Shown piece by piece: positions 19,406 through 28,751 of a stretch of DNA of 64,000 nucleotides (position 1 is the stretch's first letter; every line of letters starts with the position of its first letter). A program made the translations under genes and the position numbers. Source of the DNA: Polynucleobacter sinensis (lineage in GTDB: Bacteria; Pseudomonadota; Gammaproteobacteria; Burkholderiales; Burkholderiaceae); contig NZ_LOJJ01000009.1 of the NCBI RefSeq assembly GCF_001595985.1, positions 160,716 to 224,715 of the forward strand, in the 5' to 3' direction. The notes beneath the pieces were generated by a model, which saw only the letters and a list, made by a program, of their open reading frames with translations, was not told the origin of the DNA and ran no database searches.

Positions 19406-20266
19406 TCACTCTTTATTTAAGCCATTTCTCATAAGGCCTGCATCAGAAAATGAGAAAAAACCGCTGCCACTGACAATGCAGTGATCTAAAAGTGGAATAT
19501 CCACTAATTGGAGGGCTTCTGAAAGAGTCTTAGTCAGCGCTTGATCAGCGGAGCTGGGTAATGGATTGCCGCTAGGGTGATTGTGGGCCACGATAAGGGC
19601 GCTCGCGTTGCGAGAGAGAGCTTCCTTGAGGATTTCCCTGGGGTAGACGGCGGTATGGCTCAGGGAGCCTCTAAACAGCTCTTGGCACTCTATGAGATGC
19701 AGTCGAGAGTCCAAATACAGGCAAAGAAAGACTTCGTGTGGAAGGCGTCCAAACTTGGCCTGCAAGAATTCTCGGACATAGCTCGGTGAGGAAAAGATAG
19801 ATTCTTGAGAGAGTTTCTCTTCCAGGCTGCGCTTCACCAACTCATACGCTGCTTGAATTTGTGCCCATTTAGATATTCCCATGCCATGAATGCGGGTTAA
19901 TTCCTCTGGGGCACACGATAGTAGTCGAGGTAAGTTGCCGAAATGGTCCAAAAGATCTTGGGCGAGGGCGACAGCACTTTTCCCTTTGACCCCTACCCGC
20001 AGGAATATGGCAAGTAATTCCGCGTCACTTAGGGCACTTGCCCCGAGCATCCTCAATTTTTCACGGGGTCGCTCTAATTTTGGCCATTCCGATATGGGTG
20101 AGTGTGTCTTTTGATCTGGTCTAGATACAATTACCGTATGACTAAGCTTACGGTTTTGCCCAACTCCTTTTTGACCCTCAACTATCGACTTACTTTGCCC
20201 AGTGGTGAGGACTACATCAATACTTTTATTGATAGGCCTGCGACGGTTTTGATGGGTTCTGGACAA
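19406..20266 (-). CDS. radC: RadC family JAB-domain protein, start uncertain
   Basis: An N-terminal helix-hairpin-helix region (ERPREKLRMLGASALSDAEL, then GMGISKW) and a C-terminal JAB/MPN domain with the metal motif AHNHPSGNPLPSSAD identify RadC. Its DNA-repair role is historical and doubtful. Homologues usually start just before the ISEWP-x-x-ERPRE motif. Here no ATG, GTG or TTG lies between that motif and the TTG at 20266, so the only canonical start makes a 50-60-residue extension antisense to the first 129 bases of the divergent FKBP gene. Non-standard ATT (20131) or ATA (20095) starts would give a normal N terminus. The product is certain; the start is not. Confidence 0.85.
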   Translation of the reverse strand: MSRTHQNRRRPINKSIDVVLTTGQSKSIVEGQKGVGQNRKLSHTVIVSRPDQKTHSPISEWPKLERPREKLRMLGASALSDAELLAIFLRVGVKGKSAVALAQDLLDHFGNLPRLLSCAPEELTRIHGMGISKWAQIQAAYELVKRSLEEKLSQESIFSSPSYVREFLQAKFGRLPHEVFLCLYLDSRLHLIECQELFRGSLSHTAVYPREILKEALSRNASALIVAHNHPSGNPLPSSADQALTKTLSEALQLVDIPLLDHCIVSGSGFFSFSDAGLMRNGLNKE

Positions 20267-20584
20267 TTTGCACCTTGTTTTGAAAAAGTGTTGATGGGGT
20301 TGGCGGTTGGCGAAAAGAAAAGTGCTTTACTGGCCCCTGGGGAAAGTTTTGGTGAGCGCAAAGAGGATCTGATTCAGTGGGTTTCCTTGGGCGCGCTTAA
20401 GGAGGGCCGCGACGATGATGTGGAATTTAATCCTGGAGATGTAATTGAGTTCAATGCACCTGGAGGTGCGCAATATGCTGGAGTATTGCAATCGATCAAT
20501 GAAGAGGGTGCTTGGTTTGATTTCAACCACCCGCTTGCTGGCAGGTCTGTGACCTTTGAAGCTGAAATCATCGCCATTCTCTAA
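20138..20584 (+). CDS. fkpB: FKBP-type peptidyl-prolyl isomerase (SlpA/FkpB-like)
   Basis: A 148-residue protein of the SlpA type: one FKBP half-domain (LNYRLTLPSGEDYINTF, then PCFEKVLMGLAVGEKKSALL) interrupted by an insert-in-flap chaperone domain (residues about 70-125), ending AGRSVTFEAEIIAIL. It speeds prolyl isomerisation and acts as a ribosome-associated or cytosolic chaperone. The ATG at 20138 gives the normal N terminus. It is 3 bases from ispH, the same slpA-ispH pairing as in E. coli. Confidence 0.9.
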   Translation: MTKLTVLPNSFLTLNYRLTLPSGEDYINTFIDRPATVLMGSGQFAPCFEKVLMGLAVGEKKSALLAPGESFGERKEDLIQWVSLGALKEGRDDDVEFNPGDVIEFNAPGGAQYAGVLQSINEEGAWFDFNHPLAGRSVTFEAEIIAIL

Positions 20585-20587
20585 CAG

Positions 20588-21541
20588 ATGAAGACACAAT
20601 CTATCGCCCAAGATTCCGCAGAAATTTTGATGGCCCAGCCACGCGGATTTTGCGCGGGAGTAGATAGGGCTATCAATATTGTGAATGAAGCGCTGGCTCG
20701 CTTTGGTGCGCCGATTTATGTTCGCCACGAAATTGTTCATAACGCCTATGTAGTTAATGGCCTGCGTGAAAAAGGCGCAGTATTTGTTGATGAATTGCAC
20801 GAAGTGCCCAAAGGTGGAATTGTTGTCTTCAGTGCTCATGGTGTTTCTCAAGAGGTGCGAAGAGATGCCGAAGCGCGTGGGCTGCAGGTTTATGACGCAA
20901 CTTGTCCATTGGTAACCAAGGTTCATCTGGAAGTTGCCAAGATGTGTAAAGAAGGTTTCACGGTGTTGATGATTGGCCATGCAGGACATCCTGAGGTAGA
21001 GGGTACGATGGGGCAGGTTAAGGAGGGTGTACATCTCGTCGAGAAGGTTTCTGATGTCGCCAATCTGCCTTTCTCTGAGAGCGAAAAAATTGCTTTTGTT
21101 ACTCAAACCACACTCTCCGTTGACGAGACCAAAGAAATCGTTGATGCCTTAACTAAAAAATTTCCGAACATTGTGCAGCCACGCAAACAAGATATTTGTT
21201 ACGCCACGCAGAACCGACAAGATGCTGTGAAATTTATGGCGCCTCAAGTTGAGTTAGTGATTGTCGTGGGCAGCAAGGCAAGCTCAAACTCGAATCGCTT
21301 GCGTGAATTGGCTGAAAAATTAGGTGTTCCTGCCTACATGGTGGATGCGCCCGAACAACTTGAGGCCGAATGGTTTGCGGGTAAGAAGAGGGTGGGTCTC
21401 ACAGCGGGAGCATCTGCACCAGAAAGTCTGGCTCTATCAATCGTTGCAAAGATTCAAGAATTTGGTCCCCGCAGCATTCGCAACTTAGAGGGTGTGGTGG
21501 AGGATGTCACATTCTCGCTACCTAAAAACTTAGTCGATTAA
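20588..21541 (+). CDS. ispH: 4-hydroxy-3-methylbut-2-enyl diphosphate reductase
   Basis: Final enzyme of the MEP pathway, an iron-sulfur reductase giving IPP and DMAPP. The three cluster cysteines are visible in [25 protein letters not shown] and [11 protein letters not shown], and the substrate histidines and the SSNSNRL motif are present. It has 317 residues, the standard length. It works upstream of ispA and downstream of dxs, both encoded at 47-50 kb in this window. Confidence 0.97.
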   Translation: MKTQSIAQDSAEILMAQPRGFCAGVDRAINIVNEALARFGAPIYVRHEIVHNAYVVNGLREKGAVFVDELHEVPKGGIVVFSAHGVSQEVRRDAEARGLQVYDATCPLVTKVHLEVAKMCKEGFTVLMIGHAGHPEVEGTMGQVKEGVHLVEKVSDVANLPFSESEKIAFVTQTTLSVDETKEIVDALTKKFPNIVQPRKQDICYATQNRQDAVKFMAPQVELVIVVGSKASSNSNRLRELAEKLGVPAYMVDAPEQLEAEWFAGKKRVGLTAGASAPESLALSIVAKIQEFGPRSIRNLEGVVEDVTFSLPKNLVD

Positions 21542-21614
21542 TTTAGTTGATTAACAACTACCTCAAAAAATAAAGCGGCTTAAAGCCCCTTTATTGATTT
21601 GAATGCGTTAATTA

Positions 21615-22808
21615 TCAAACCACTTGCTTTAATAGCTCGCGCAAAATATTGCACATCTGATGAATTTCATCATTAGAAACATTGAGTGCTGGCATAAATC
21701 GCAAGAGATTAGGTCTTGGAGAGTTAATTAACAAGCCCTCCGGATTGCGATCGCGTGCAAGCTCAACCAACTTTCCACCAATATCGCTGCTGAGCATGAG
21801 GGCGCGTAATAAACCTTCGCCACGCTCACCATCGAGATTGAATTCTTGTGAGATGGAGATGAGTTCTTTGCTCAGCAATGCCCCTTTAATGCGAACGGAC
21901 TCTAAAAATCCTGGTGCTAGGAGTTGCTCAATGACGCTAATACCCACTGCAGTCATGAGGGGATTGCCATTGTAGGTTCCCCCCTGATCGCCTGGTACGA
22001 AGCACGCTACGGCATCAGTTGCCATTAGCGCTGCCAAAGGCACGCCACCACCTATGCCTTTACCTAAAGTCATGATGTCTGGCTCGATTCCGAAATGCTG
22101 GTAGGCAAATAGTGTGCCGGTACGACCACACCCTGCCTGAACTTCATCCACAATCAACAGGATATTATTTTCTTTGGTGAATTTACGCAGACTTTGCATA
22201 AATTCTTTACTCGCTGGGATCACTCCACCCTCGCCTTGGACAGGCTCTAACATTACCGCAACAGTTTTGTCAGTAACGAGTTTTTTAACGGACTCCATAT
22301 CGTTTAGATCTGCCTTTGGAAATCCTGGAACTTGTGGTGCAAACATCGTATCCCAGCCCGGCTTTCCGGAAGCACTCATCGTCGCTAGTGTGCGACCATG
22401 AAAACTATGATCAAAGGTAATGATTTCAAAGGCGCCAGGCTTATTGAGTTGCCCCCACTTACGTGCCAGCTTAATCGCACCTTCATTAGCTTCCGCGCCA
22501 CTATTAGCAAAGAACACTTTATTGAAGCAGCTGTTATCTGTAAGTAGGTTGGATAAACGAATCATGGGTTCGTTATAGAAAGCAGGACTCGGGTTGATCA
22601 GCCTCTTAGCTTGCGAATTAAGCGCCTCAATCATGCCTGGGTTGCCATGGCCAAGACAATTTACTGCCCAGCCTTGCAAGAAGTCTAAGTAGCGCTTGCC
22701 GTTGTTATCGGTCAGCCACGAGCCTTGACCTTCGACCATGATGAGCTCTGGTCGTTGGGTAATAAACATCACTGAGTGTGCGTCTACGGATTGGGCTGGC
22801 TTGGTCAT
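21615..22808 (-). CDS. argD: Acetylornithine aminotransferase family (ArgD-like)
   Basis: A 397-residue class III PLP aminotransferase. Motifs are the N-terminal YLDFLQGWAVNCLGHGNP, FFANSGAEANEGAIKLARK, HSFHGRTLATMSASGKPGW, EPVQGEGGVIPAS, LIVDEVQAGCGRTGTLFAYQ and the PLP lysine in TLGKGIGGGVPLAAL. The residue pattern fits N-acetylornithine aminotransferase (arginine synthesis, possibly also N-succinyl-DAP aminotransferase) better than GABA or ornithine aminotransferases, but specificity is inference. It lies far from argG and has no operon partner. Confidence 0.85.
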   Translation of the reverse strand: MTKPAQSVDAHSVMFITQRPELIMVEGQGSWLTDNNGKRYLDFLQGWAVNCLGHGNPGMIEALNSQAKRLINPSPAFYNEPMIRLSNLLTDNSCFNKVFFANSGAEANEGAIKLARKWGQLNKPGAFEIITFDHSFHGRTLATMSASGKPGWDTMFAPQVPGFPKADLNDMESVKKLVTDKTVAVMLEPVQGEGGVIPASKEFMQSLRKFTKENNILLIVDEVQAGCGRTGTLFAYQHFGIEPDIMTLGKGIGGGVPLAALMATDAVACFVPGDQGGTYNGNPLMTAVGISVIEQLLAPGFLESVRIKGALLSKELISISQEFNLDGERGEGLLRALMLSSDIGGKLVELARDRNPEGLLINSPRPNLLRFMPALNVSNDEIHQMCNILRELLKQVV

Positions 22809-22842
22809 GTTCTTTAATGGCTTTGATCAAATAAGGTTTCTA

Positions 22843-23886
22843 TTATCCTGCCAAGTCTGCTGCACTGGTAAATGAGTCGGCGAAGAATTCTTCCTCAGGC
22901 AGGTGGCACTGAGATACAAAGTCTTGCCGGGCCGCATTTACCATGACTGGCGCTCCACAGGCATAGACCTGAAAGCCTGCCATATCGGGGTGATCAGCAA
23001 TGACGGCTTGATGTACGAATCCCGTTCTGCCAGTCCAATGGTCTTGGGGGAGAGCATCCGAAATGACTGGGATGTATTTAAAGTCAGGAATTTCTTTTGC
23101 CCAAGACTGGCAAAGGGTATCGAGGTAGATATCACTAGGACGACGTCCACCCCAATATAGGTGAATAGGGCGTTGAATTTTCTTGAACTGCATTTGCTCA
23201 ACGATAGATTTAATTGGTGCAAAGCCCGTGCCCGCCGCAACAAAAATAATGGGCTTCTTAGAGTCTTCTCTTAAAAAGAAGCTTCCCAATGGACCCTCAA
23301 AACGCAGGATATCCTTCTCCTTGAGGGCGGGATCTTTTGCGCCAAAGACAAAATCAGTAAAGAGGCCTCCTGGCAAATGGCGAATATGCAACTCAAGAGG
23401 CCCCTCTTGTTCCGGTGCATTTGCAATTGAATAGGCTCGACGTTGACCATCTTTCAGAAGAAATTCTAAGTACTGCCCTGCCAAAAATTGAAAGCGTTCG
23501 GTTGCCGGTAGTTGTAGCTTGAGAATAGCTACATCTGTGCTGGGCTTGCTAATGGAGTTGACTCGGCATGGAACCTTACGGATCGCGATATCTCCAGCGC
23601 CTTGAACTTCACGGGCCTCAATGACGAGGTCTGATTTGGGGTATGCGCAACAAAATAAAGTGGCTCCCGCGGTTTCATCGGCCTTGCTAAGGGCGGCATC
23701 ACTATGTTGACCATGCTCTACATTGCCTTCAACAATCTTGCCTTTGCAGGATCCGCAGGCACCATTCTTACAGCCATATGGCAAGGTAATGCCTTGCTGT
23801 AGAGCAGCCTCTAGCAACGTTTCATCTTTGCCGACAGTAAATTGTTTGCCGCTCGCTTTGAGCGTGACTTGATAAGACACTCTCAT
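22843..23886 (-). CDS. 2Fe-2S ferredoxin/FAD/NAD(P) reductase (CDP-6-deoxy-glucoseen reductase-like)
   Basis: A 347-residue electron-transfer flavoprotein. The N-terminal plant-type ferredoxin domain has C-K-N-G-A-C-G-S-C and a fourth cysteine in LFCCAYP. An FAD-binding barrel (RRAYSIANAP) and an NAD(P) domain (FVAAGTGFAPIKSIVEQM, then GGRRPSDIYL) follow, ending VYACGAPVMVNAARQ. The same architecture is annotated as AscD-like CDP-6-deoxy-L-threo-D-glycero-4-hexulose-3-dehydrase reductase in Burkholderiaceae, but its partner is usually unknown; phenol or methane monooxygenase reductases have the same layout. The start MRVSYQ at 23886 is preferred over one three codons upstream. Confidence 0.82.
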   Translation of the reverse strand: MRVSYQVTLKASGKQFTVGKDETLLEAALQQGITLPYGCKNGACGSCKGKIVEGNVEHGQHSDAALSKADETAGATLFCCAYPKSDLVIEAREVQGAGDIAIRKVPCRVNSISKPSTDVAILKLQLPATERFQFLAGQYLEFLLKDGQRRAYSIANAPEQEGPLELHIRHLPGGLFTDFVFGAKDPALKEKDILRFEGPLGSFFLREDSKKPIIFVAAGTGFAPIKSIVEQMQFKKIQRPIHLYWGGRRPSDIYLDTLCQSWAKEIPDFKYIPVISDALPQDHWTGRTGFVHQAVIADHPDMAGFQVYACGAPVMVNAARQDFVSQCHLPEEEFFADSFTSAADLAG

Positions 23887-23907
23887 TCCTTTCAATAAAT
23901 CGTTACG

Positions 23908-24804
23908 ATGTTACTTATGCAATCTTTTGGTAAACCTCGAATCCTGATTATTGGCTGCGGCGACATTGGCCTGCGTGTAGCCAAACAGCTTTCGAAAAGT
24001 TGCCGCATTTACGCCTTAACTTCCCAGAAGAACCGTTTTCAGGAGTTGAGGGCGGTTGGCGCGATTCCAATTTTAGGGGATTTGGATAAGCCTGATAGCT
24101 TGTGGCGCTTGAGCGGACTGGCTCAAACAGTCATTCACTTGGCGCCGCCCCAAAATGTAGGTCATCGCGACTGCCGTACTCGCAATCTCATTCGAATTTT
24201 AGCCCAAGGCTCCTCTATCGTCAGGCGACTGATTTACATCAGCACTACTGGAGTTTACGGAGATCATGGGGGTGCTAGGGTGAGCGAGCTGACCCCTCCG
24301 AATCCTCAGAGTGAGCGTGCCAAGCGGCGAGTAGATGCTGAAAACTGTTTGCGTCTATGGGCGCCTTCACAGGGTGTGGCATTGACAATATTGAGGGTGC
24401 CCGGAATCTATGCTGAAGATCGCTTGCCGGTAGATCGTATTAAATCTAGAACGCCCGCTCTAAATCCTGCCGAGGATGCTTACTCAAATCACATTCAAAG
24501 TGATGATTTGGCAAGGTTAATTTGCGCTGCTGTTTATTACGGTAAGCCGCAAAGAGTAATTAATGCCTGTGATGGTGGCGAAACAAAAATGGGTGATTAC
24601 TTTGATGAGGTGGCAGATGCATTTGGCCTAGAGCGCCCGCCCAGGTTGCCCGCGGCCGTGCTTGAGAAAATAGTCTCGCCTATGCTCTGGTCATTTATGC
24701 GAGAGTCGCGACGCGTCAGTAATGCGCGATTGAAAGAATTAAAAACCCCGCTTCGCTATCCCAGCGTAGCGGAATTTTTAAAGACTATTTCCAAGAATCC
24801 TTAA
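23908..24804 (+). CDS. SDR family NAD-dependent epimerase/dehydratase
   Basis: A 298-residue extended short-chain-dehydrogenase-like protein. It has the Rossmann glycine motif IIGCGDIGLRVA (residues about 14-25) and the active-site-like YISTTGVYGDHGG region, with the tyrosine of STTGVYG equivalent to YeeZ-type proteins. DDLARLICAAVYYGKPQRVINACDG is typical of the epimerase fold. It is divergent from the flavoprotein gene with 21 bases between starts. Its last 20 bases overlap the end of glnS on the opposite strand. Substrate unknown. Confidence 0.8.
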   Translation: MLLMQSFGKPRILIIGCGDIGLRVAKQLSKSCRIYALTSQKNRFQELRAVGAIPILGDLDKPDSLWRLSGLAQTVIHLAPPQNVGHRDCRTRNLIRILAQGSSIVRRLIYISTTGVYGDHGGARVSELTPPNPQSERAKRRVDAENCLRLWAPSQGVALTILRVPGIYAEDRLPVDRIKSRTPALNPAEDAYSNHIQSDDLARLICAAVYYGKPQRVINACDGGETKMGDYFDEVADAFGLERPPRLPAAVLEKIVSPMLWSFMRESRRVSNARLKELKTPLRYPSVAEFLKTISKNP

Positions 24805-26557
24805 GGCCAACGGTTCGGTTAAATACCGGTTGGCCCGGTTTTGAATCTGCTTGGTCTGCAACAAAGTAGCCGTGACGCTCAAACTGAAAACGCGCTTCTG
24901 GCTTGACATCTTTCATGCAAGGCTCCAAATACGCAGTAATGGTTTGTTTTGAGTTTGGATTGATTGCGTCCAAGAAATTTTTATCACCGCTATCTGGGTG
25001 AGGATCATTAAATAAATAGTCATATAGGCGAACTTGAGCAGGCACGGCTTCTGCAGCACTTACCCAATGAATGTTACCTTTGACCTTGTAGTTATTCGAG
25101 CCAGGTGTGCCGCTTTTGCTATCAGGGAAATGGGTGGCGTTCACTTGAATGACATCGCCATTGGAATCTACTTCAAAGCCGGTGCACTCAATCACAAAAC
25201 CATGACGCAGGCGAACCCGTCCACCAGGCTGATCGCCAGTGGGTGGATGCAGCCTGAAGAATCCTTTGACAGGCTCTTTCATAAAGTCATCCGCCTCAAT
25301 CCATAATTCACGGGTGAAATTGAACTGGCGATTACCCCACTCTGGATGCTGTGGATGAAATGGCGCAGAGCAAGGTTCGCTAGCGGATATGTCGAAGTTT
25401 TGAATCACTAGTTTGAGTGGCTTTAGCACAGCAGTTGCACGTGGCGCCTTGGCCTCAAGATCATCGCGTAAGGCTTGATCTAAGGTGCTCATATCAATCC
25501 AACTATCCGCTTTAGAGACGCCAATGCGTTCGCAAAACAAGCGAATGCTCTCTGGGGTGTAGCCTCGTCGACGGATGCCCACGATCGTTGGCATGCGAGG
25601 ATCATCCCAGCCATCCACATGTTTTTCTTCCACGAGCTGTAAGAGCTTACGTTTACTGGTAATGGTGTAAGTCAAATTCAGGCGTGCGAATTCGTATTGA
25701 TGTGGAACTGGATTTTTGAAAATACCTAGCTCTTGCAATGAGCCCACGATCCAGTCGTATAGCGGTCGATTGTTTTCAAACTCTAAGGTGCAAATAGAGT
25801 GAGACACATTTTCAAGGGCATCTGAGATGCAGTGGGTGAAGTCATATAAAGGATAGATGCACCACTTATTGCCAGTACGGTGATGATCAGTGTGGCGAAT
25901 ACGGTAAACCACGGGATCACGCATCACGATATTCGGATGGGCCATATCAATCTTTAGGCGTAGAACATGCTCGCCATCTTGATATTTACCCTCACGCATT
26001 TCGCGAAAGAGCTGAAGGTTTTCTTCTGGAGTGCGGTCTCGATAAGGACTATTTTTTCCAGCTTGCCCGAAGTTGCCACGATTCGTATGAATATCTTCAG
26101 CACTTTGACTGTCAACATACGCTTTGCCATTCTGAATGAGGATTTCCGCAAACTCATAGAGGTGATCAAAGTAATCGCTCGCATGGTAAAGATGGGTGCC
26201 CCAATCAAAGCCCAGCCATTTCACCGCATCCAAAATGCTATCTGCATACTCAACATCTTCCTTGACGGGGTTGGTATCGTCCAGGCGCATATTGCAACGT
26301 GCACCACCCGCTTGTTGGTTGTAATCAGCGGCTAAGCCAAAGTTTAAGCAGATGCTTTTCGCATGCCCAATGTGCAAGTAGCCATTGGGCTCGGGCGGAA
26401 AGCGAGTAATGATGGAGGGAATAGGCTGACCATCTTGATTGGTTCTATTTTGGTAGGCGCCACTTGCCAGGTCATGGTCAATGATTTGACGCAAGAAATT
26501 AGAGGGCTCAGCAACTGTGCCGGCGGAAGATTTGGATGGTTTGCTATCTTGAGACAT
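24785..26557 (-). CDS. glnS: Glutaminyl-tRNA synthetase
   Basis: A 590-residue class I synthetase. It has the HIGH motif in RFPPEPNGYLHIGHAKSIC, YDFTHCISDALENVSHSICTLEFENNR, and ITSKRKLLQL as the KMSKS equivalent (Thr in place of Met). The anticodon-binding beta-barrels are C-terminal, with NRTVGLKDSW at the end. Presence of GlnRS means glutamine is charged directly. It converges with the SDR gene with a 20-base overlap of coding ends. Confidence 0.97.
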   Translation of the reverse strand: MSQDSKPSKSSAGTVAEPSNFLRQIIDHDLASGAYQNRTNQDGQPIPSIITRFPPEPNGYLHIGHAKSICLNFGLAADYNQQAGGARCNMRLDDTNPVKEDVEYADSILDAVKWLGFDWGTHLYHASDYFDHLYEFAEILIQNGKAYVDSQSAEDIHTNRGNFGQAGKNSPYRDRTPEENLQLFREMREGKYQDGEHVLRLKIDMAHPNIVMRDPVVYRIRHTDHHRTGNKWCIYPLYDFTHCISDALENVSHSICTLEFENNRPLYDWIVGSLQELGIFKNPVPHQYEFARLNLTYTITSKRKLLQLVEEKHVDGWDDPRMPTIVGIRRRGYTPESIRLFCERIGVSKADSWIDMSTLDQALRDDLEAKAPRATAVLKPLKLVIQNFDISASEPCSAPFHPQHPEWGNRQFNFTRELWIEADDFMKEPVKGFFRLHPPTGDQPGGRVRLRHGFVIECTGFEVDSNGDVIQVNATHFPDSKSGTPGSNNYKVKGNIHWVSAAEAVPAQVRLYDYLFNDPHPDSGDKNFLDAINPNSKQTITAYLEPCMKDVKPEARFQFERHGYFVADQADSKPGQPVFNRTVGLKDSWK

Positions 26558-26594
26558 AACCTCATTGTAGAGAAAAGCCCCGCCCCTAAAGAAA

Positions 26595-26618
26595 AAGCCC
26601 GCAAACTGCTGCGGGCTT
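26595..26618 (-). terminator. Terminator of tctBA
   Basis: AAGCCCGCA (26595-26603) pairs with TGCGGGCTT (26610-26618) around a 6-base loop. On the minus strand the stem is followed by TTTTTC. It lies 27 bases after the tctA stop. Confidence 0.85.
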
Positions 26619-26644
26619 CTTTTCTTTGAGGGGTTTAATGAATA

Positions 26645-28147
26645 TCAATCCTCCACGAACACCTCTTCGCGGCTCTTCTTCACAGAAGGGAGGGCTACAA
26701 CAATCACCATTAACGCTGCCGCAATTAGGAGGCCTAATGATAATGGGCGTGTAATGAAGGTTGTAAAGTCACCACGGGAAAGGAGTAATGCGCGGCGGAA
26801 ATTTTCTTCCATCATCGGTCCCAATACGAAGCCTAGGAGCAATGGAGGTGGTTCGCAACCGAGCTTGAAGAAGATGTAACCGATTACACCAAAGGCTGCA
26901 GTTACATAAACATCAAATACAGTGTTGTTTACGGTATAGACACCGATACAGCAGAACACCAAAATCGCTGGATAAAGGAGGCGGTAAGGGATCTTCAAGA
27001 GCTTTACCCAGATACCAATGAGGGGCAAGTTCAAGAGAATCAACATCACGTTACCAATCCACATGGAGGCGATCAGACCCCAGAACAATGCTGGGTTGCT
27101 GGTCATTACCTGTGGACCTGGTTGGATGTTATGAATGGTCATTGCACCAACCATCAAAGCCATTACTGCGTTTGGAGGAATACCCAAAGTAAGCAAAGGA
27201 ATGAAAGATGTTTGGGCTGCAGCATTATTCGCTGCCTCAGGGCCTGCAACACCCTCAATAGCACCTTTGCCGAATTCAGCACTGTGCTTGGAGGACTTCT
27301 TCTCTACAGAGTAGGCGCCGAAAGCAGCCAATGCGGCACCGCCGCCTGGCAAGATTCCCAAAATAGATCCGATAGTAGTGCCGCGGAGAATGGATGGAAC
27401 CATGCGCTTGATGTCACTCATGCTTGGGATCATGCTGGTGACTTTGTTGAGGAAGCCCTCATCATCACCTTTCTTCTCCAGGTTACCCATGATTTCAGCG
27501 AAGCCGAATACGCCCATAGCAACGCTGACGAAGCCGATACCGTCGCTAAGCTCAGGAATATCGAATGCGTAGCGAGACACGCCAGAGTTCACGTCAGTAC
27601 CAATCAGACCCATAAGCAAGCCCAGAATGATCATACCGATCGCTTTAATAAGCGAGCCAGAGGCTAAAACTACCGCGCCAATTAAGCCTAGAACCATCAG
27701 CGAGAAATATTCGGCAGGGCCGAATTTAAACGCCAATTGAGACAATGGAGCAGCAAAAGCAGCCAAGATTAGGGTTGCAACACAGCCTGCGAAGAATGAG
27801 CCCATACCAGCAGTAAACAAGGCTACGCCGCCTCGACCATTTTTGGCCATTTGATAGCCATCAATCGCCGTCACCACCGAGGACGTTTCCCCCGGAATAT
27901 TGAGCAAAATAGCGGTTGTTGAGCCGCCGTACTGAGAACCGTAGTAAATACCGGCCAGCATAATTAAAGCGGCAATTGGAGGAAGCGCATAGGTTGCTGG
28001 CAAGAGCATTGCAATAGTTGCTACAGGTCCCAAGCCTGGCAATACGCCGATTAAGGTACCTAAAACACAGCCAATAAAGCAATAAAGTAAATTTTGAAGC
28101 GTAAACGCCGTCTCAAAGCCGAGGGATAAATTAGCAAATAATTCCAT
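26645..28147 (-). CDS. tctA: Tripartite tricarboxylate transporter, large membrane subunit TctA
   Basis: A 500-residue, very hydrophobic protein with about a dozen membrane segments. TctA signatures are GTLIGVLPGLGPVATIAMLLP at the N terminus (only part quoted), GIYYGSQYGGSTTAILLNIPGE, and GAIEGVAGPEAANNAAAQTSFIPLLTLGIPP in the second half. It is the carrier subunit of a secondary uptake system that needs a periplasmic binding protein (TctC). tctB is directly upstream; no tctC is present here. Confidence 0.95.
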   Translation of the reverse strand: MELFANLSLGFETAFTLQNLLYCFIGCVLGTLIGVLPGLGPVATIAMLLPATYALPPIAALIMLAGIYYGSQYGGSTTAILLNIPGETSSVVTAIDGYQMAKNGRGGVALFTAGMGSFFAGCVATLILAAFAAPLSQLAFKFGPAEYFSLMVLGLIGAVVLASGSLIKAIGMIILGLLMGLIGTDVNSGVSRYAFDIPELSDGIGFVSVAMGVFGFAEIMGNLEKKGDDEGFLNKVTSMIPSMSDIKRMVPSILRGTTIGSILGILPGGGAALAAFGAYSVEKKSSKHSAEFGKGAIEGVAGPEAANNAAAQTSFIPLLTLGIPPNAVMALMVGAMTIHNIQPGPQVMTSNPALFWGLIASMWIGNVMLILLNLPLIGIWVKLLKIPYRLLYPAILVFCCIGVYTVNNTVFDVYVTAAFGVIGYIFFKLGCEPPPLLLGFVLGPMMEENFRRALLLSRGDFTTFITRPLSLGLLIAAALMVIVVALPSVKKSREEVFVED

Positions 28148-28164
28148 TTTTCAGTGTCCCGGTT

Positions 28165-28626
28165 TTATTGTTGTAGGAAGAATGGCAGGAGGGGGAACTG
28201 AAGTTTCAGACCCAGCACAAATACAGAGTAGGTAAAGGCGATCAATACAGCAGAGTTAAGTAAAGCCACCTTCCAGTTGAATTCACGGCTGGCGCTTGAT
28301 GCAACCATCACGAGAACCAATACTGCAACTAAAAACCCCATTTTTGGTAGGAGTATTCCGTACAGGCAGATCGAGCCGGTAATTAAGGCAATGATTTTCC
28401 AGTTGAATTTAGGAATTGCCTCGATTGCAGCTTTAGCACCCATTGATTTGACTAAAACTAGCAGGCCCAGTGCAGCCATTAAGAGTCCCAGCCAAAATGG
28501 GAAATAACCCGGCCCCATCTTAGCTGCCGTGCCATATTGGTACTGTCTAGCCACAATGGCAAAGAACAGGCCAATCAAGATGTACATGACACCTGCACCA
28601 AAATCTCGTTGATTACGAATTTTCAA
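28165..28626 (-). CDS. tctB: Tripartite tricarboxylate transporter, small membrane subunit TctB
   Basis: A 153-residue membrane protein with four hydrophobic segments. The N-terminal DFGAGVMYILIGLFFAIVARQY and MGPGYFPFWLGLLMAALGLLVL contain the GPGYFP motif of TctB. It is the small partner of TctA, 17 bases upstream in the same operon. The operon lacks tctC, so the binding protein must be supplied from elsewhere. Confidence 0.92.
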   Translation of the reverse strand: MKIRNQRDFGAGVMYILIGLFFAIVARQYQYGTAAKMGPGYFPFWLGLLMAALGLLVLVKSMGAKAAIEAIPKFNWKIIALITGSICLYGILLPKMGFLVAVLVLVMVASSASREFNWKVALLNSAVLIAFTYSVFVLGLKLQFPLLPFFLQQ

Positions 28627-28751
28627 GTTGCGCTCCTTATTTATCGACTTAATTGCCGATCTATTTATTGATGTTGTGAGATTGTATGTCAGGTTTGGGT
28701 TGATTTGCCAAGGGTTTGCCCTGAGGCAGTGCCAATGCGATAATTATTTGC

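Noticed and set aside
27122..27667. Plus-strand 181-residue open frame inside tctA
   Set aside because: It lies entirely antisense to a well-conserved transporter gene, and its composition is that of a frame shadow.
28165..28626. TctB as a candidate novel membrane protein
   Set aside because: The GPGYFP motif and position beside tctA identify it as the ordinary small subunit.
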